The notes under the pieces are model-generated. The model saw only the letters and a program-made list of their open reading frames with translations. It ran no database searches and was not told the origin of the DNA. A program made the position numbers and the translations under genes. DNA of 6,300 nt from Planctomycetota bacterium (lineage in GTDB: Bacteria; Planctomycetota; Phycisphaerae; WQYP01): positions 1-6,300 of the forward strand of contig JAKAZF010000175.1 in NCBI GenBank assembly GCA_021826605.1, written 5' to 3'. Of the stretch, positions 1 through 5,581 are shown piece by piece (positions within the stretch are counted from its first letter, which is position 1; every line of letters begins with the position of its first letter).

Positions 1-74
1 GGCCATCTGCGGCGTCGCGTCGGCTCAAGGGGTTTACGAACCCGGTTCTCGCCGCCGACTCCTGGCATCTGGCC
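1..74. repeat. Nested inverted repeats (structured element) at left edge
   Basis: Three nested pairs of arms are visible: GGCCA (1-5) with TGGCC (70-74), GTCGGC (19-24) with GCCGAC (54-59), and GGGTT (30-34) with AACCC (39-43) around a TACG tetraloop. The arrangement could fold as one long imperfect hairpin in single-stranded DNA or RNA. It begins shortly after the point where antitoxin homology ends. It could be the end of a mobile element, a recombination site or an interspersed palindromic repeat. I do not recognise the family and see no integron attC core sequences. Confidence 0.45.
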
Positions 75-316
75 GGTTTGAGGCCAATCCACCCGTAATT
101 ATGGGTGGAACAGGGCACTAGGCTTGTTCCCCGAAGCTTGATAACCTTGCGAAAAGTGGCGCGGTCTGGAAGCCCCCGCTGCCTCAGCGGTGTTGGTGAC
201 ACCATCTTTGCCACCAGCATACCGCGACGTGTTATCGCAACAGTCCGTCCGCACTGGGCCGCGTTAATGAGTGTGGCGAACTTGTTCCGGGCCTCTTTAA
301 TGCTGACGGTATCCAT
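1..316 (-). CDS. Phd/YefM-family antitoxin, partial at window edge and probably 3'-disrupted
   Basis: The frame opens at an ATG at 316 and has no stop before the window edge, giving 105 codons. Residues 1-45 read like a Phd/YefM DNA-binding domain: MDTVSIKEARNKF, then a Gly followed by TVAITRRGMLVAKMV, the usual 'ITRxGxPVA' strand. Residues 48-66 (GLPDRATFRKVIKLRGTSL) match the linker of Phd proteins that pair with PIN-type toxins. In that family I would expect about 15-20 more residues ending in an acidic, toxin-binding helix. Here the frame instead runs into Cys/Arg-rich sequence over a stem-loop-rich segment, and the other two frames stop within a few codons. The C-terminus therefore looks replaced, not simply frameshifted. 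In the family the protein neutralises a toxin and represses its own operon. Any toxin gene would lie beyond position 1. Only a weak AAGG lies upstream of the ATG. The family call for the N-terminus is firm; the true end is not. Confidence 0.75.
   Translation of the reverse strand, partial: MDTVSIKEARNKFATLINAAQCGRTVAITRRGMLVAKMVSPTPLRQRGLPDRATFRKVIKLRGTSLVPCSTHNYGWIGLKPARCQESAARTGFVNPLSRRDAADG
88..109. repeat. Near-perfect 22-bp palindrome
   Basis: TCCACCC (88-94) and GGGTGGA (103-109) flank a G, the self-complementary core TAATTA and a T, so only one position pair (G95/T102) mismatches. No T-run follows on either strand, so it is not a convincing intrinsic terminator. It lies between the point where Phd homology fades and the nested repeats at 1-74, and could be a protein-binding site or part of the same structured element. 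Confidence 0.5.
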
Positions 317-358
317 AAAACGAAACTGCCTTGTCTTGTACGCTTCAAGTGTATCAGT

Positions 359-375
359 TGTACATTATGTGTACC
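359..375. promoter_or_regulatory. Putative Phd/YefM operator (TGTACA-type inverted repeat)
   Basis: GTACA (360-364) and TGTAC (370-374) form an inverted repeat with a 5-bp spacer; written as hexamers they are TGTACA (359-364) and TGTACC (370-375), centres 11 bp apart. A third, weaker copy, TGTATC, lies at 350-355. YefM-YoeB operators are known to be built on TGTACA hexamers, so this matches the family of the downstream gene. It overlaps the proposed -10 element, consistent with autorepression. Confidence 0.45.
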
Positions 376-389
376 ACTGTTTCTGCCAA
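362..389 (-). promoter_or_regulatory. Putative promoter of the Phd-type antitoxin
   Basis: On the minus strand, TTGGCA (389-384) and TAATGT (367-362) are separated by 16 bp and fit a sigma-70 promoter, placing the transcript start near 355, about 40 nt ahead of the ATG at 316. The -10 hexamer sits inside the TGTACA-type inverted repeat, as expected for an autorepressed antitoxin operon. This is prediction from sequence only. Confidence 0.45.
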
Positions 390-400
390 TGTTTCTGCCA
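378..400. repeat. Tandem 11-mer, period 12
   Basis: The 11-mer TGTTTCTGCCA occurs exactly at 378-388 and again at 390-400. The first copy contains the proposed -35 hexamer of the antitoxin promoter (TTGGCA on the minus strand is read across the junction of the two copies). It may be a chance duplication or a regulator-binding direct repeat. Confidence 0.5.
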
Positions 401-515
401 CGGTGTCACGCCGCAACCGGATTTGCAACAATGGTTCATTCCGACGTATATCCCCATCGCTCGTGGCCATGGCCACCTTTATTTTGGCGTTCTTGAGAGC
501 CGCCACAAAACGATG

Positions 516-1151
516 CTATAAAATGGCATTGTTGATACGCGAATCACCACTCGTGCTTGTATAATGCCTATGCAACGCAAGCAATGCGGTAAAGTCTCCA
601 AAATCAGCCGCCCGGATGGCGCTCAAATAAGCCTCCCGAATAACACTGGTTGATCCGACATGCTCCTCGGGCCAGACTGTAATTGGATGACCATTCAGTC
701 GCAGCCATATATTACTTAACAAGCGGGACCATCGGCCGTTGCCGTTAAGAAATGGATGAATGCTCACAGCGCGGTGATGTAGTCGCGCGGATTGTTCAAG
801 AAGATTCATATCCGCGTTCTCATGCCAATAAGCCAGATTATCCAGCATGGTTTGCAATTCAATATCAATCTGATGAACCGGTACGCCCAGGTTCAGTTCC
901 GAGCATCGTCGCTTTCCCGCCCAACGCCACACTTCACCAAACATTTGGCGATGGAGCTTATACATCCATGGCAGCGAAAATGGCGCTTGGCGTCTTGTGG
1001 GTTTAGCCGCAAGATAGACCAGCACGGCCTTGCGCATATTTTCCGCTTCAAGAACATTAATGTCGGATCTTGTTTTGAATCCGCGCGGGATGAGACCTGA
1101 AATATCATCCATCGGAGTATGACCGGAAGGGATGTTGTCTGCCACCATCAT
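516..1151 (-). CDS. Fic-domain protein, 'mobile mystery protein B' type, putative toxin
   Basis: This is a 211-residue Fic/DOC protein if started at the ATG at 1151, where ATGA overlaps the stop of the HTH gene. A GTG at 1160 is in frame and would add three residues, but no strong SD favours it. The N-terminus (NIPSGHTPMDDISGLIP) matches the opening of mobile mystery protein B. The Fic signature HPFLNGNGRWSR is at about residues 132-143, with the catalytic His and the Gly-Asn-Gly-Arg anion-binding loop intact. Asn replaces the usual Asp/Glu before GNG, which I recall as normal in this subfamily. FGEVWRWAG (about 71-79) is another Fic hallmark. Fic enzymes usually transfer AMP from ATP to a target protein; the substrate here is unknown. 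A helix containing VLEAEN near residue 32 loosely recalls the Fic inhibitory motif but lacks its Ser/Thr. The partner HTH protein is immediately upstream, as is usual for this pair. The last 15 or so residues look longer than I expect for the family. Confidence 0.9.
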   Translation of the reverse strand: MMVADNIPSGHTPMDDISGLIPRGFKTRSDINVLEAENMRKAVLVYLAAKPTRRQAPFSLPWMYKLHRQMFGEVWRWAGKRRCSELNLGVPVHQIDIELQTMLDNLAYWHENADMNLLEQSARLHHRAVSIHPFLNGNGRWSRLLSNIWLRLNGHPITVWPEEHVGSTSVIREAYLSAIRAADFGDFTALLALHRHYTSTSGDSRINNAIL

Positions 1152-1531
1152 TTCGCCCACAAACGGCGTGCCGAGCCGGCCAGCAAATCCTTTACCATTC
1201 TATCTTCAAGTTTTCGCACCGCGGCGGCGGACAAAGCCTGCGCTTCCAGGGCGGAACTTCCCTGAACGATCGCAGCAAGCTGGCGGGATTTGCGCCGAGC
1301 CTGTCGGCGTCGCACGGCATCGGCACTTTCCTGCTCAATCCGCAACGATACTCCAAGGCATGTTGCGATGGCTTCCAATGCACTAATACCCGGATTTTTT
1401 TCTTCACCGGAAAGCACTCTCTGTACCGTACGCAGTCCCAGTCCCGTTTGTGCGGCAAGAGCTGCGCAGCTAAGCCCCAATTGCCTACGACGGCGGTCAA
1501 GTTGAGATTGGATGTTCATCGCACGGGCCAT
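1148..1531 (-). CDS. XRE-type HTH protein paired with the Fic protein, putative antitoxin/regulator
   Basis: The product is 127 residues. An XRE-like helix-turn-helix spans about residues 9-62, with LAAQTGLGLRTVQRVLSGEE as the DNA-reading helices. The second half is basic, then helical, with VQGSSALEAQAL and a LLAGSARRLW ending. I recognise this ending from HTH proteins encoded beside Fic or 'mobile mystery protein B' genes. It lacks the N-terminus typical of classical mobile mystery protein A, so it is a variant partner. The ATG at 1531 is supported by GAGGAG about 5 nt upstream; the next in-frame ATG, four codons in, has no such site. The stop overlaps the Fic start by ATGA, implying coupled translation. 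It probably binds the 32-bp palindrome just upstream and represses its own operon, as related proteins do; that role is inferred. Confidence 0.88.
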   Translation of the reverse strand: MARAMNIQSQLDRRRRQLGLSCAALAAQTGLGLRTVQRVLSGEEKNPGISALEAIATCLGVSLRIEQESADAVRRRQARRKSRQLAAIVQGSSALEAQALSAAAVRKLEDRMVKDLLAGSARRLWAK

Positions 1532-1548
1532 GGCATCTCCTCAAAATA

Positions 1549-1580
1549 TTGATAATACGCCATATATGGCGTATTATCAA
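1549..1580. promoter_or_regulatory. Perfect 32-bp palindrome: operator with a promoter on each strand
   Basis: The left arm TTGATAATACGCCATA (1549-1564) is the exact reverse complement of the right arm (1565-1580), with no spacer. Each strand reads TTGATA, 17 bp, TATTAT, a strong sigma-70 match with ideal spacing. Leftward, -35 is 1580-1575 and -10 is 1557-1552, giving a start near 1545 and a leader of about 14 nt that holds the SD of the HTH gene. Rightward, -35 is 1549-1554 and -10 is 1572-1577, giving a start near 1584 that would run antisense into the cupredoxin gene. A dimer of the HTH protein bound here would cover both promoters. Confidence 0.85.
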
Positions 1581-1662
1581 GCATGGTATGACACGATTTG
1601 TTGTTAGAGCCAGTGTCAGGTCGGTCTGTGGTGATAATTGCGGTCGGGCGTGCCACTATCCG

Positions 1663-2304
1663 TCACGGTGTGACCGCAAATTTTCCGAACATGCCGGCTT
1701 TTGCATGGCCGGGCATCTGGCACAGATAATAATAGGTGCCGGGATTTTGCGGCGCTGTGAATGTGGTGGTGCCGACATAGTACATGGATTTGGTCACGGA
1801 TTTTTTTGTGCGCGGCATAATCAGCGGAATCTCGGCGAGCTGGTTCGGAAGCGGCAACGGGACGATTGTCTTATATGGCGGTTTGGCCTTTCCGATGACC
1901 ACGCCATGAATCATCCCCGCGCCAAAATCCATGTTCAATACCGTCAAATGGATCTTCGCGCCGGGCGGCACTGTAAGTTCCGGGTCCACAAGTTTATGAA
2001 TCTCAAAGGTCTGATCAGGTGATCCGGGTTCAACGGCCACCATCACAATGTGAATGTTATGTCCCATGAACATGACACTTTTGTGTTTTCCATGGCCCAT
2101 GAGCATGCCGGTGGAATCGCTGTACTTGATGAGCGGTTTGGCCGCGGCATAGTTGATCGGCTTGCCGGGCTTGGGGAGATGAGCGGGCATAGGCCCCATT
2201 TTCATCCCGCCCATATCATCCGCGAATGTCGGATAAGCCAGGAATCCCGCCGTGGCGATCAAAGCGACGGCGGTCAGCATTGCCATAATACGCTGGGTAA
2301 ACAT
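1663..2304 (-). CDS. Exported blue-copper protein (cupredoxin, sulfocyanin/rusticyanin-like)
   Basis: I start this 213-residue protein at the ATG at 2304, which has AAGGAG 7 nt upstream. A TTG nine codons earlier is in frame, but that start has no SD. An N-terminal signal peptide (about residues 1-28) ends in TFA before DDMGG. The mature protein begins with a Met-rich stretch (MGGMKMGPMP). The C-terminal half is a cupredoxin fold with a complete type 1 copper site: His133 in GMIHGVV, then Cys195, His200 and Met205 in CQMPGHAKAGM. This Cys-x4-His-x4-Met loop is typical of rusticyanin/sulfocyanin-like proteins. It probably carries single electrons in the periplasm, perhaps to or from the multicopper oxidase encoded just upstream, or buffers copper. 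A 95-nt gap separates it from the oxidase and holds a possible promoter, so it may also be expressed on its own. The family is clear; the specific partner is inferred. Confidence 0.92.
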   Translation of the reverse strand: MFTQRIMAMLTAVALIATAGFLAYPTFADDMGGMKMGPMPAHLPKPGKPINYAAAKPLIKYSDSTGMLMGHGKHKSVMFMGHNIHIVMVAVEPGSPDQTFEIHKLVDPELTVPPGAKIHLTVLNMDFGAGMIHGVVIGKAKPPYKTIVPLPLPNQLAEIPLIMPRTKKSVTKSMYYVGTTTFTAPQNPGTYYYLCQMPGHAKAGMFGKFAVTP

Positions 2305-2348
2305 TGAGATACTCCTTGAAGAACAAACCAATCCACAATTATTAAGTT

Positions 2349-2378
2349 ATTGTACCAAACGCTGAAACAAGCCGTTAA
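2349..2378 (-). promoter_or_regulatory. Possible internal promoter for the cupredoxin gene
   Basis: On the minus strand, TTAACG (2378-2373) and TACAAT (2354-2349) are 18 bp apart. The -10 is good, the -35 is weak. A start near 2342 would leave a leader of about 38 nt before the ATG at 2304. It lies in the only sizeable gap of the oxidase-cupredoxin segment. Confidence 0.35.
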
Positions 2379-2399
2379 GTTCCCAATTGGAATATTTTG

Positions 2400-3797
2400 T
2401 CACTCCGTAACCGCCGCTGGTGATGATGGACCGGCAACCGGGGTGGGTACAACCTCCGGATTGATGCCATCGCGCTGCATATCCATCTTCGATGCGACAT
2501 CGGCCAGCGTCCCCGGCGGATTGATAAACCAACCCGGATCGCGATAGTTCGTAAGACCATCGCGCACCTTAAAAATAGTGAACATTCCACCCATATCAAT
2601 GTATCCATGTGGTCCTTTGCCACCGGTCATCGGAGCGGTATTGGGTAACGATGTCATGCCCATTGGTGCGGCCATACCGTTCTGTCCCATGGTCATGTAA
2701 TCCGGTAAAAGATCACGGACTTTATCTCCGAGATTGCCGGGCATTACGCCAATCATGTTGCCGAACTTATGCCCCATCTGCGTCATGGCGTGATGGGTCA
2801 TGTGGCAGTGCATGGCCCAGTCACCGGGATTGGTCGCATCAAGTTCCACCACGCGTGTTGCCCCCACGGGAACCAGCACCGTGGTGGCGGGCTGCCAGGC
2901 GGATTGTGGATAATCCCCGCCATCGCTGGCCACGACGTGAAACGAATAGTTGTGCAGATGAATGGGATGATGATCCATCGGGCCAAGGTTGCCCAGACGA
3001 ATGCGTACCCTCTGTCCGGTGCGGGCCACCAGTGGATGCGTCAGCGGGAATGATTTGCCATTCATGGTAAAGACGTTGAAATCCGTCATTTCCAACGGAT
3101 TGGGCCGATCTGTGCCGGGAACGATACTCCACTCATGGAGCATGATCGAAAAGTCGCGATCCACTTTATAGCGCGGTTTCCGCGGATGAATCACAAACAT
3201 TCCGGTCAATCCCAGCGCAATCTGGGTCATTTCATCCACATGGGCGTGATACATTTTGGTGCCCGGTTCCACCAGATTGAATTCATACTTATACGTTTCA
3301 CCCGGTGGTATCGGCTCTTGGCTTAGGCCACCCACGCCATCCATTCCGTTTGGAACATACACGCCATGCCAATGGGTTGTCGTAACTTCGCCCAGCCGGT
3401 TGGTCACGTAAATTCGCACCCTTTCACCTTCCACCGCCTCGAGTACCGGGTGCAACATGCCGTTGTAACCCCACACCAACGCGCGAAGTCCGGGCGCAAA
3501 TTCATTCCAGAATTCCATGGCCACCAGATGAAATACTTTCACACCGTTCACAATCGTAAACGGAATCGTCCCGGTATTGGGAGCCACCACGGGCATGTAA
3601 TCTTTATGCGGCAACCCCGGTGGCAGTGGACGGGCGTGCAGCCGACGGGCTAATTCTTCCGCATAAGAGCGTCCGCCATAATCATCCGCGTGCCGACCTG
3701 CGGTGGAATCCGTGGCATCCGCGGAGGCTTGTTCCGCGGTCAACGCCGCAGCCGCCAGCGCGGCACCGGAGGCCAGTATATTTCGACGATTCAACAT
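2400..3797 (-). CDS. Multicopper oxidase, Tat-exported, two-domain type (copper oxidase)
   Basis: The 465-residue product has all four multicopper-oxidase copper motifs: HWHG (142-145), HAH (184-186), HPIHLH (277-282) and HCHMTHHAMTQM (330-341). The last supplies the type 1 ligands Cys331, His336 and Met341; His277 is the fourth. Only about 90 residues separate the second and third motifs, much less than in three-domain laccases, so this reads as a two-domain enzyme that would form its trinuclear copper site between subunits. A Tat signal (NRRNIL, then an Ala-rich core, cleavage near ASA27) fits export of a folded metalloprotein. After the catalytic core, residues 338-405 are Met-rich (for example MTMGQNGM, MAAPMGMT), a feature of copper-resistance oxidases that bind Cu(I). 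The likely role is periplasmic oxidation of Cu(I) to Cu(II); phenol oxidation is possible. The ATG at 3797 has AAGGAG 8 nt upstream, inside the end of the efflux gene 2 nt away, so translation is probably coupled. Confidence 0.95.
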   Translation of the reverse strand: MLNRRNILASGAALAAAALTAEQASADATDSTAGRHADDYGGRSYAEELARRLHARPLPPGLPHKDYMPVVAPNTGTIPFTIVNGVKVFHLVAMEFWNEFAPGLRALVWGYNGMLHPVLEAVEGERVRIYVTNRLGEVTTTHWHGVYVPNGMDGVGGLSQEPIPPGETYKYEFNLVEPGTKMYHAHVDEMTQIALGLTGMFVIHPRKPRYKVDRDFSIMLHEWSIVPGTDRPNPLEMTDFNVFTMNGKSFPLTHPLVARTGQRVRIRLGNLGPMDHHPIHLHNYSFHVVASDGGDYPQSAWQPATTVLVPVGATRVVELDATNPGDWAMHCHMTHHAMTQMGHKFGNMIGVMPGNLGDKVRDLLPDYMTMGQNGMAAPMGMTSLPNTAPMTGGKGPHGYIDMGGMFTIFKVRDGLTNYRDPGWFINPPGTLADVASKMDMQRDGINPEVVPTPVAGPSSPAAVTE

Positions 3798-3799
3798 GA

Positions 3800-5224
3800 T
3801 TATTTCTCCTTATCTGACGTTGCTGTTGATACCTTAATCACAACGCGGTGCCGACTGGCGAACAGACCACCGAGCACCCGGCGAAGTTTTTGTCGTGCCA
3901 GCCAGTAGCGCCGCAGCGCTTGCACATCGTGCCGGGCGGTATCAATTTCCGCCTGTTTGGATTGCATGAGCACAAATCCGCTGACATACATGCCGTTGTA
4001 CGCCAGTTGGGTTTCATTCACCATGCGTCTGCGTAGAGGCAGCATGATGCGCTGGTAAAACAAAACTTCCTGATGGGCGGCGTGCATGGCGATCCAGGCT
4101 TCGCGCACCATCGCCCGTGTGCGTACCGCCAGGGCCTGATAACGCCGATAGGCCGCGCGGTATCTGGCCTCGGCGATGGCCACCTCCGGCTGGCCCTGAT
4201 TGAAGATGGGTATGGGCACGGAAATTGCCGGGCCGGCGATATTTTTTGTCACATCCGGATCGCGGACAAAATCCACCCCGACCGATGCTCCGGGAAGCAT
4301 GCCTGTGATGCCCGCCACCCGCGTCGCGATAGCGGCGACACGCACCTGCTTGCGGGCTGCGGCCAACGCCAGACTGTGGCGAATCGCCAGAGATTCGAGG
4401 CCTTTTAACGCCACGTCATGAATCGGCGGAACCGGAAGGCGGGATGGAACAGTCCAGTTTCCCTGGGATCCCCACAAGCCCATCAAAGCGTTGAGCCGCT
4501 CGTGATCCTCCAACTGCGCGGCTTTATCCATCGCCAATTGCAGACGGACATGTTCATAAAGCGTCAGTTGCTGATCATACGCAATCGGCGGGGTGTTACC
4601 TGCCTGACGCAACTTTTTAGCCAGATCAAGCTGGGCCGCCGCGCTTTGATTGATTGTGGTCTCCAGCCTTACGATCTGCTGATCGCCAACCAGACGGTAA
4701 TAGGCGGATCGCGTGCGTTGTGCCAGCGCAAGTACGGCGTTGGCGACATTCGATTTAGCCGCCGCGAACTGGGCGGCGGCGATTTTCTTCCGGGCTGGCA
4801 GCAGCAGAATATCGAGGAAATTCTGTGTGATACCGGCCTCCCAGGCCTGATAGGGGGCCGCGGGAAAAAGAATATCAAAATTCAATACCGGATTGCTTAA
4901 CAAACCGGCCCGGACCAAATCCGCCTGCGATACGCCGAGTCGTTCATATTTCGCCTGCAAAGCTGGATTATTCAGCAATGCAATTTGCACCGCCGCCGAT
5001 GCGGTCAACGGGTGGGCCAGAAGTTTTCGCACGGCCCGATGAACCTGTTTGTCCGCCTTGGAATCCTGATCCCAGATAATCGTTGCGCCGGTGCGCTGTT
5101 TGGAAAGCGTTGCCACGGATTTAAATCCCCCTTGCCGGGGAACCGTCGCGCAACCGATTAGAAAGACCGTCCCCAATGAGGCACTTGTGTAACGTTTCAA
5201 CCATTTGAATAAGTTTTTCTTCAT
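3800..5224 (-). CDS. TolC-family outer-membrane efflux lipoprotein (CusC/CzcC-like)
   Basis: The 474-residue product starts with a lysine-rich lipoprotein signal and a lipobox FLIGC (Cys25), so it is probably lipid-anchored like CusC or OprM. Two outer-membrane-efflux repeats are visible. The first includes ALLNNPALQAKYERLGVSQA (82-101) and ends with a long helical stretch to about 250. The second starts near 272 and includes SVPIPIFNQGQPEVAIAEAR (335-354), the beta-turn and helix typical of TolC-like proteins. The length fits the family (about 420-490). Such proteins form trimeric channels joining an inner-membrane pump and adaptor to the outside. Neither pump nor adaptor is encoded in this window, so its partners must be elsewhere or its role is different. 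The ATG at 5224 has AGGAG 6 nt upstream and overlaps the lipoprotein stop by ATGA. Copper as substrate is inferred from the neighbours. Confidence 0.93.
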   Translation of the reverse strand: MKKNLFKWLKRYTSASLGTVFLIGCATVPRQGGFKSVATLSKQRTGATIIWDQDSKADKQVHRAVRKLLAHPLTASAAVQIALLNNPALQAKYERLGVSQADLVRAGLLSNPVLNFDILFPAAPYQAWEAGITQNFLDILLLPARKKIAAAQFAAAKSNVANAVLALAQRTRSAYYRLVGDQQIVRLETTINQSAAAQLDLAKKLRQAGNTPPIAYDQQLTLYEHVRLQLAMDKAAQLEDHERLNALMGLWGSQGNWTVPSRLPVPPIHDVALKGLESLAIRHSLALAAARKQVRVAAIATRVAGITGMLPGASVGVDFVRDPDVTKNIAGPAISVPIPIFNQGQPEVAIAEARYRAAYRRYQALAVRTRAMVREAWIAMHAAHQEVLFYQRIMLPLRRRMVNETQLAYNGMYVSGFVLMQSKQAEIDTARHDVQALRRYWLARQKLRRVLGGLFASRHRVVIKVSTATSDKEK

Positions 5225-5568
5225 TGCTTACTCCTGTTCCGCGTTGCTCCAGCGGTTGATCCCATTTTCATCCCACCCGGCTCGGACATAATCATTCCCG
5301 GCATATTCCCCATGCCGCCGGACGTGGTGTGGGACGGCTTGGTGGTTGTACCCGCCATCGGCAGATTCTGCCCGGCAGTCACTTTCGGCAATGCAATTTG
5401 TGCCGAAGCATCCACGACGTTAATAAAGTCCTGCGGCGGAATCGCCGGTCCAGCCGGTGCGCCGGCGTTGGCGGGATTTTGACTCGCCAGCGGGGCAACA
5501 GGCGGCGTATTCGTGCAGCCGCCGAGCACCGCAGCCGCCAGAAGAAAACCTGATAAGCGAAGACGCAT
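5221..5568 (-). CDS. Small Met-rich lipoprotein, putative copper-binding
   Basis: The product is 115 residues. A short signal ends in the lipobox LGGC (Cys18), after which the mature chain is Pro/Ala/Asn-rich and probably flexible (19-45). A short conserved-looking segment follows (DFINVVDASAQIALPKV, 47-63). The tail carries seven Met residues in 32: one at 71, then GGMGNMPGMIM (84-94) and GGMKMG (98-103). Methionine clusters of this kind bind Cu(I) in CusF-, CopA- and PcoA-type proteins. GGMKMG recurs at the mature N-terminus of the cupredoxin in the same operon. I know no named family for it. The ATG at 5568 has GGAG 8 nt upstream, and the stop overlaps the efflux gene start by ATGA. It may act as a periplasmic copper sponge or hand copper to the efflux channel or oxidase; this is inference from composition and context. 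Confidence 0.82.
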   Translation of the reverse strand: MRLRLSGFLLAAAVLGGCTNTPPVAPLASQNPANAGAPAGPAIPPQDFINVVDASAQIALPKVTAGQNLPMAGTTTKPSHTTSGGMGNMPGMIMSEPGGMKMGSTAGATRNRSKQ

Positions 5569-5581
5569 CTATAAATCTCCA

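Noticed and set aside
1..68. Short minus-strand frame starting at an ATG at 68
   Set aside because: No SD, only 22 codons before the window edge, and it lies in the inverted-repeat segment; nothing supports coding.
1..74. Integron attC site or tRNA 3' end in the nested repeats
   Set aside because: I could not find paired attC core sequences, and the T-arm-like GGGTT/AACCC lacks the rest of a tRNA.
463..476. GTGGCCATGGCCAC palindrome followed by CTTTATTTT on the plus strand, as a terminator
   Set aside because: The stem is only about 5 bp, the T-run is interrupted and no rightward gene precedes it. On the minus strand, the direction of the Fic gene, no T-run follows.
105..521. 138-residue rightward frame at the left end
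   Set aside because: It overlaps the minus-strand Phd gene and its promoter, has no SD and shows no domain-like sequence. The minus-strand frame carries a clear family motif.
1549..2022. 157-residue rightward frame starting in the palindrome
   Set aside because: It begins with a TTG inside the operator and is antisense to the cupredoxin, whose copper ligands are intact. A rightward RNA may exist but this frame is a shadow.
2305..2331. TTG start that would lengthen the cupredoxin by nine residues
   Set aside because: The AAGGAG site lies inside this extension and is ideally placed for the ATG at 2304; the shorter form also gives a better signal peptide.
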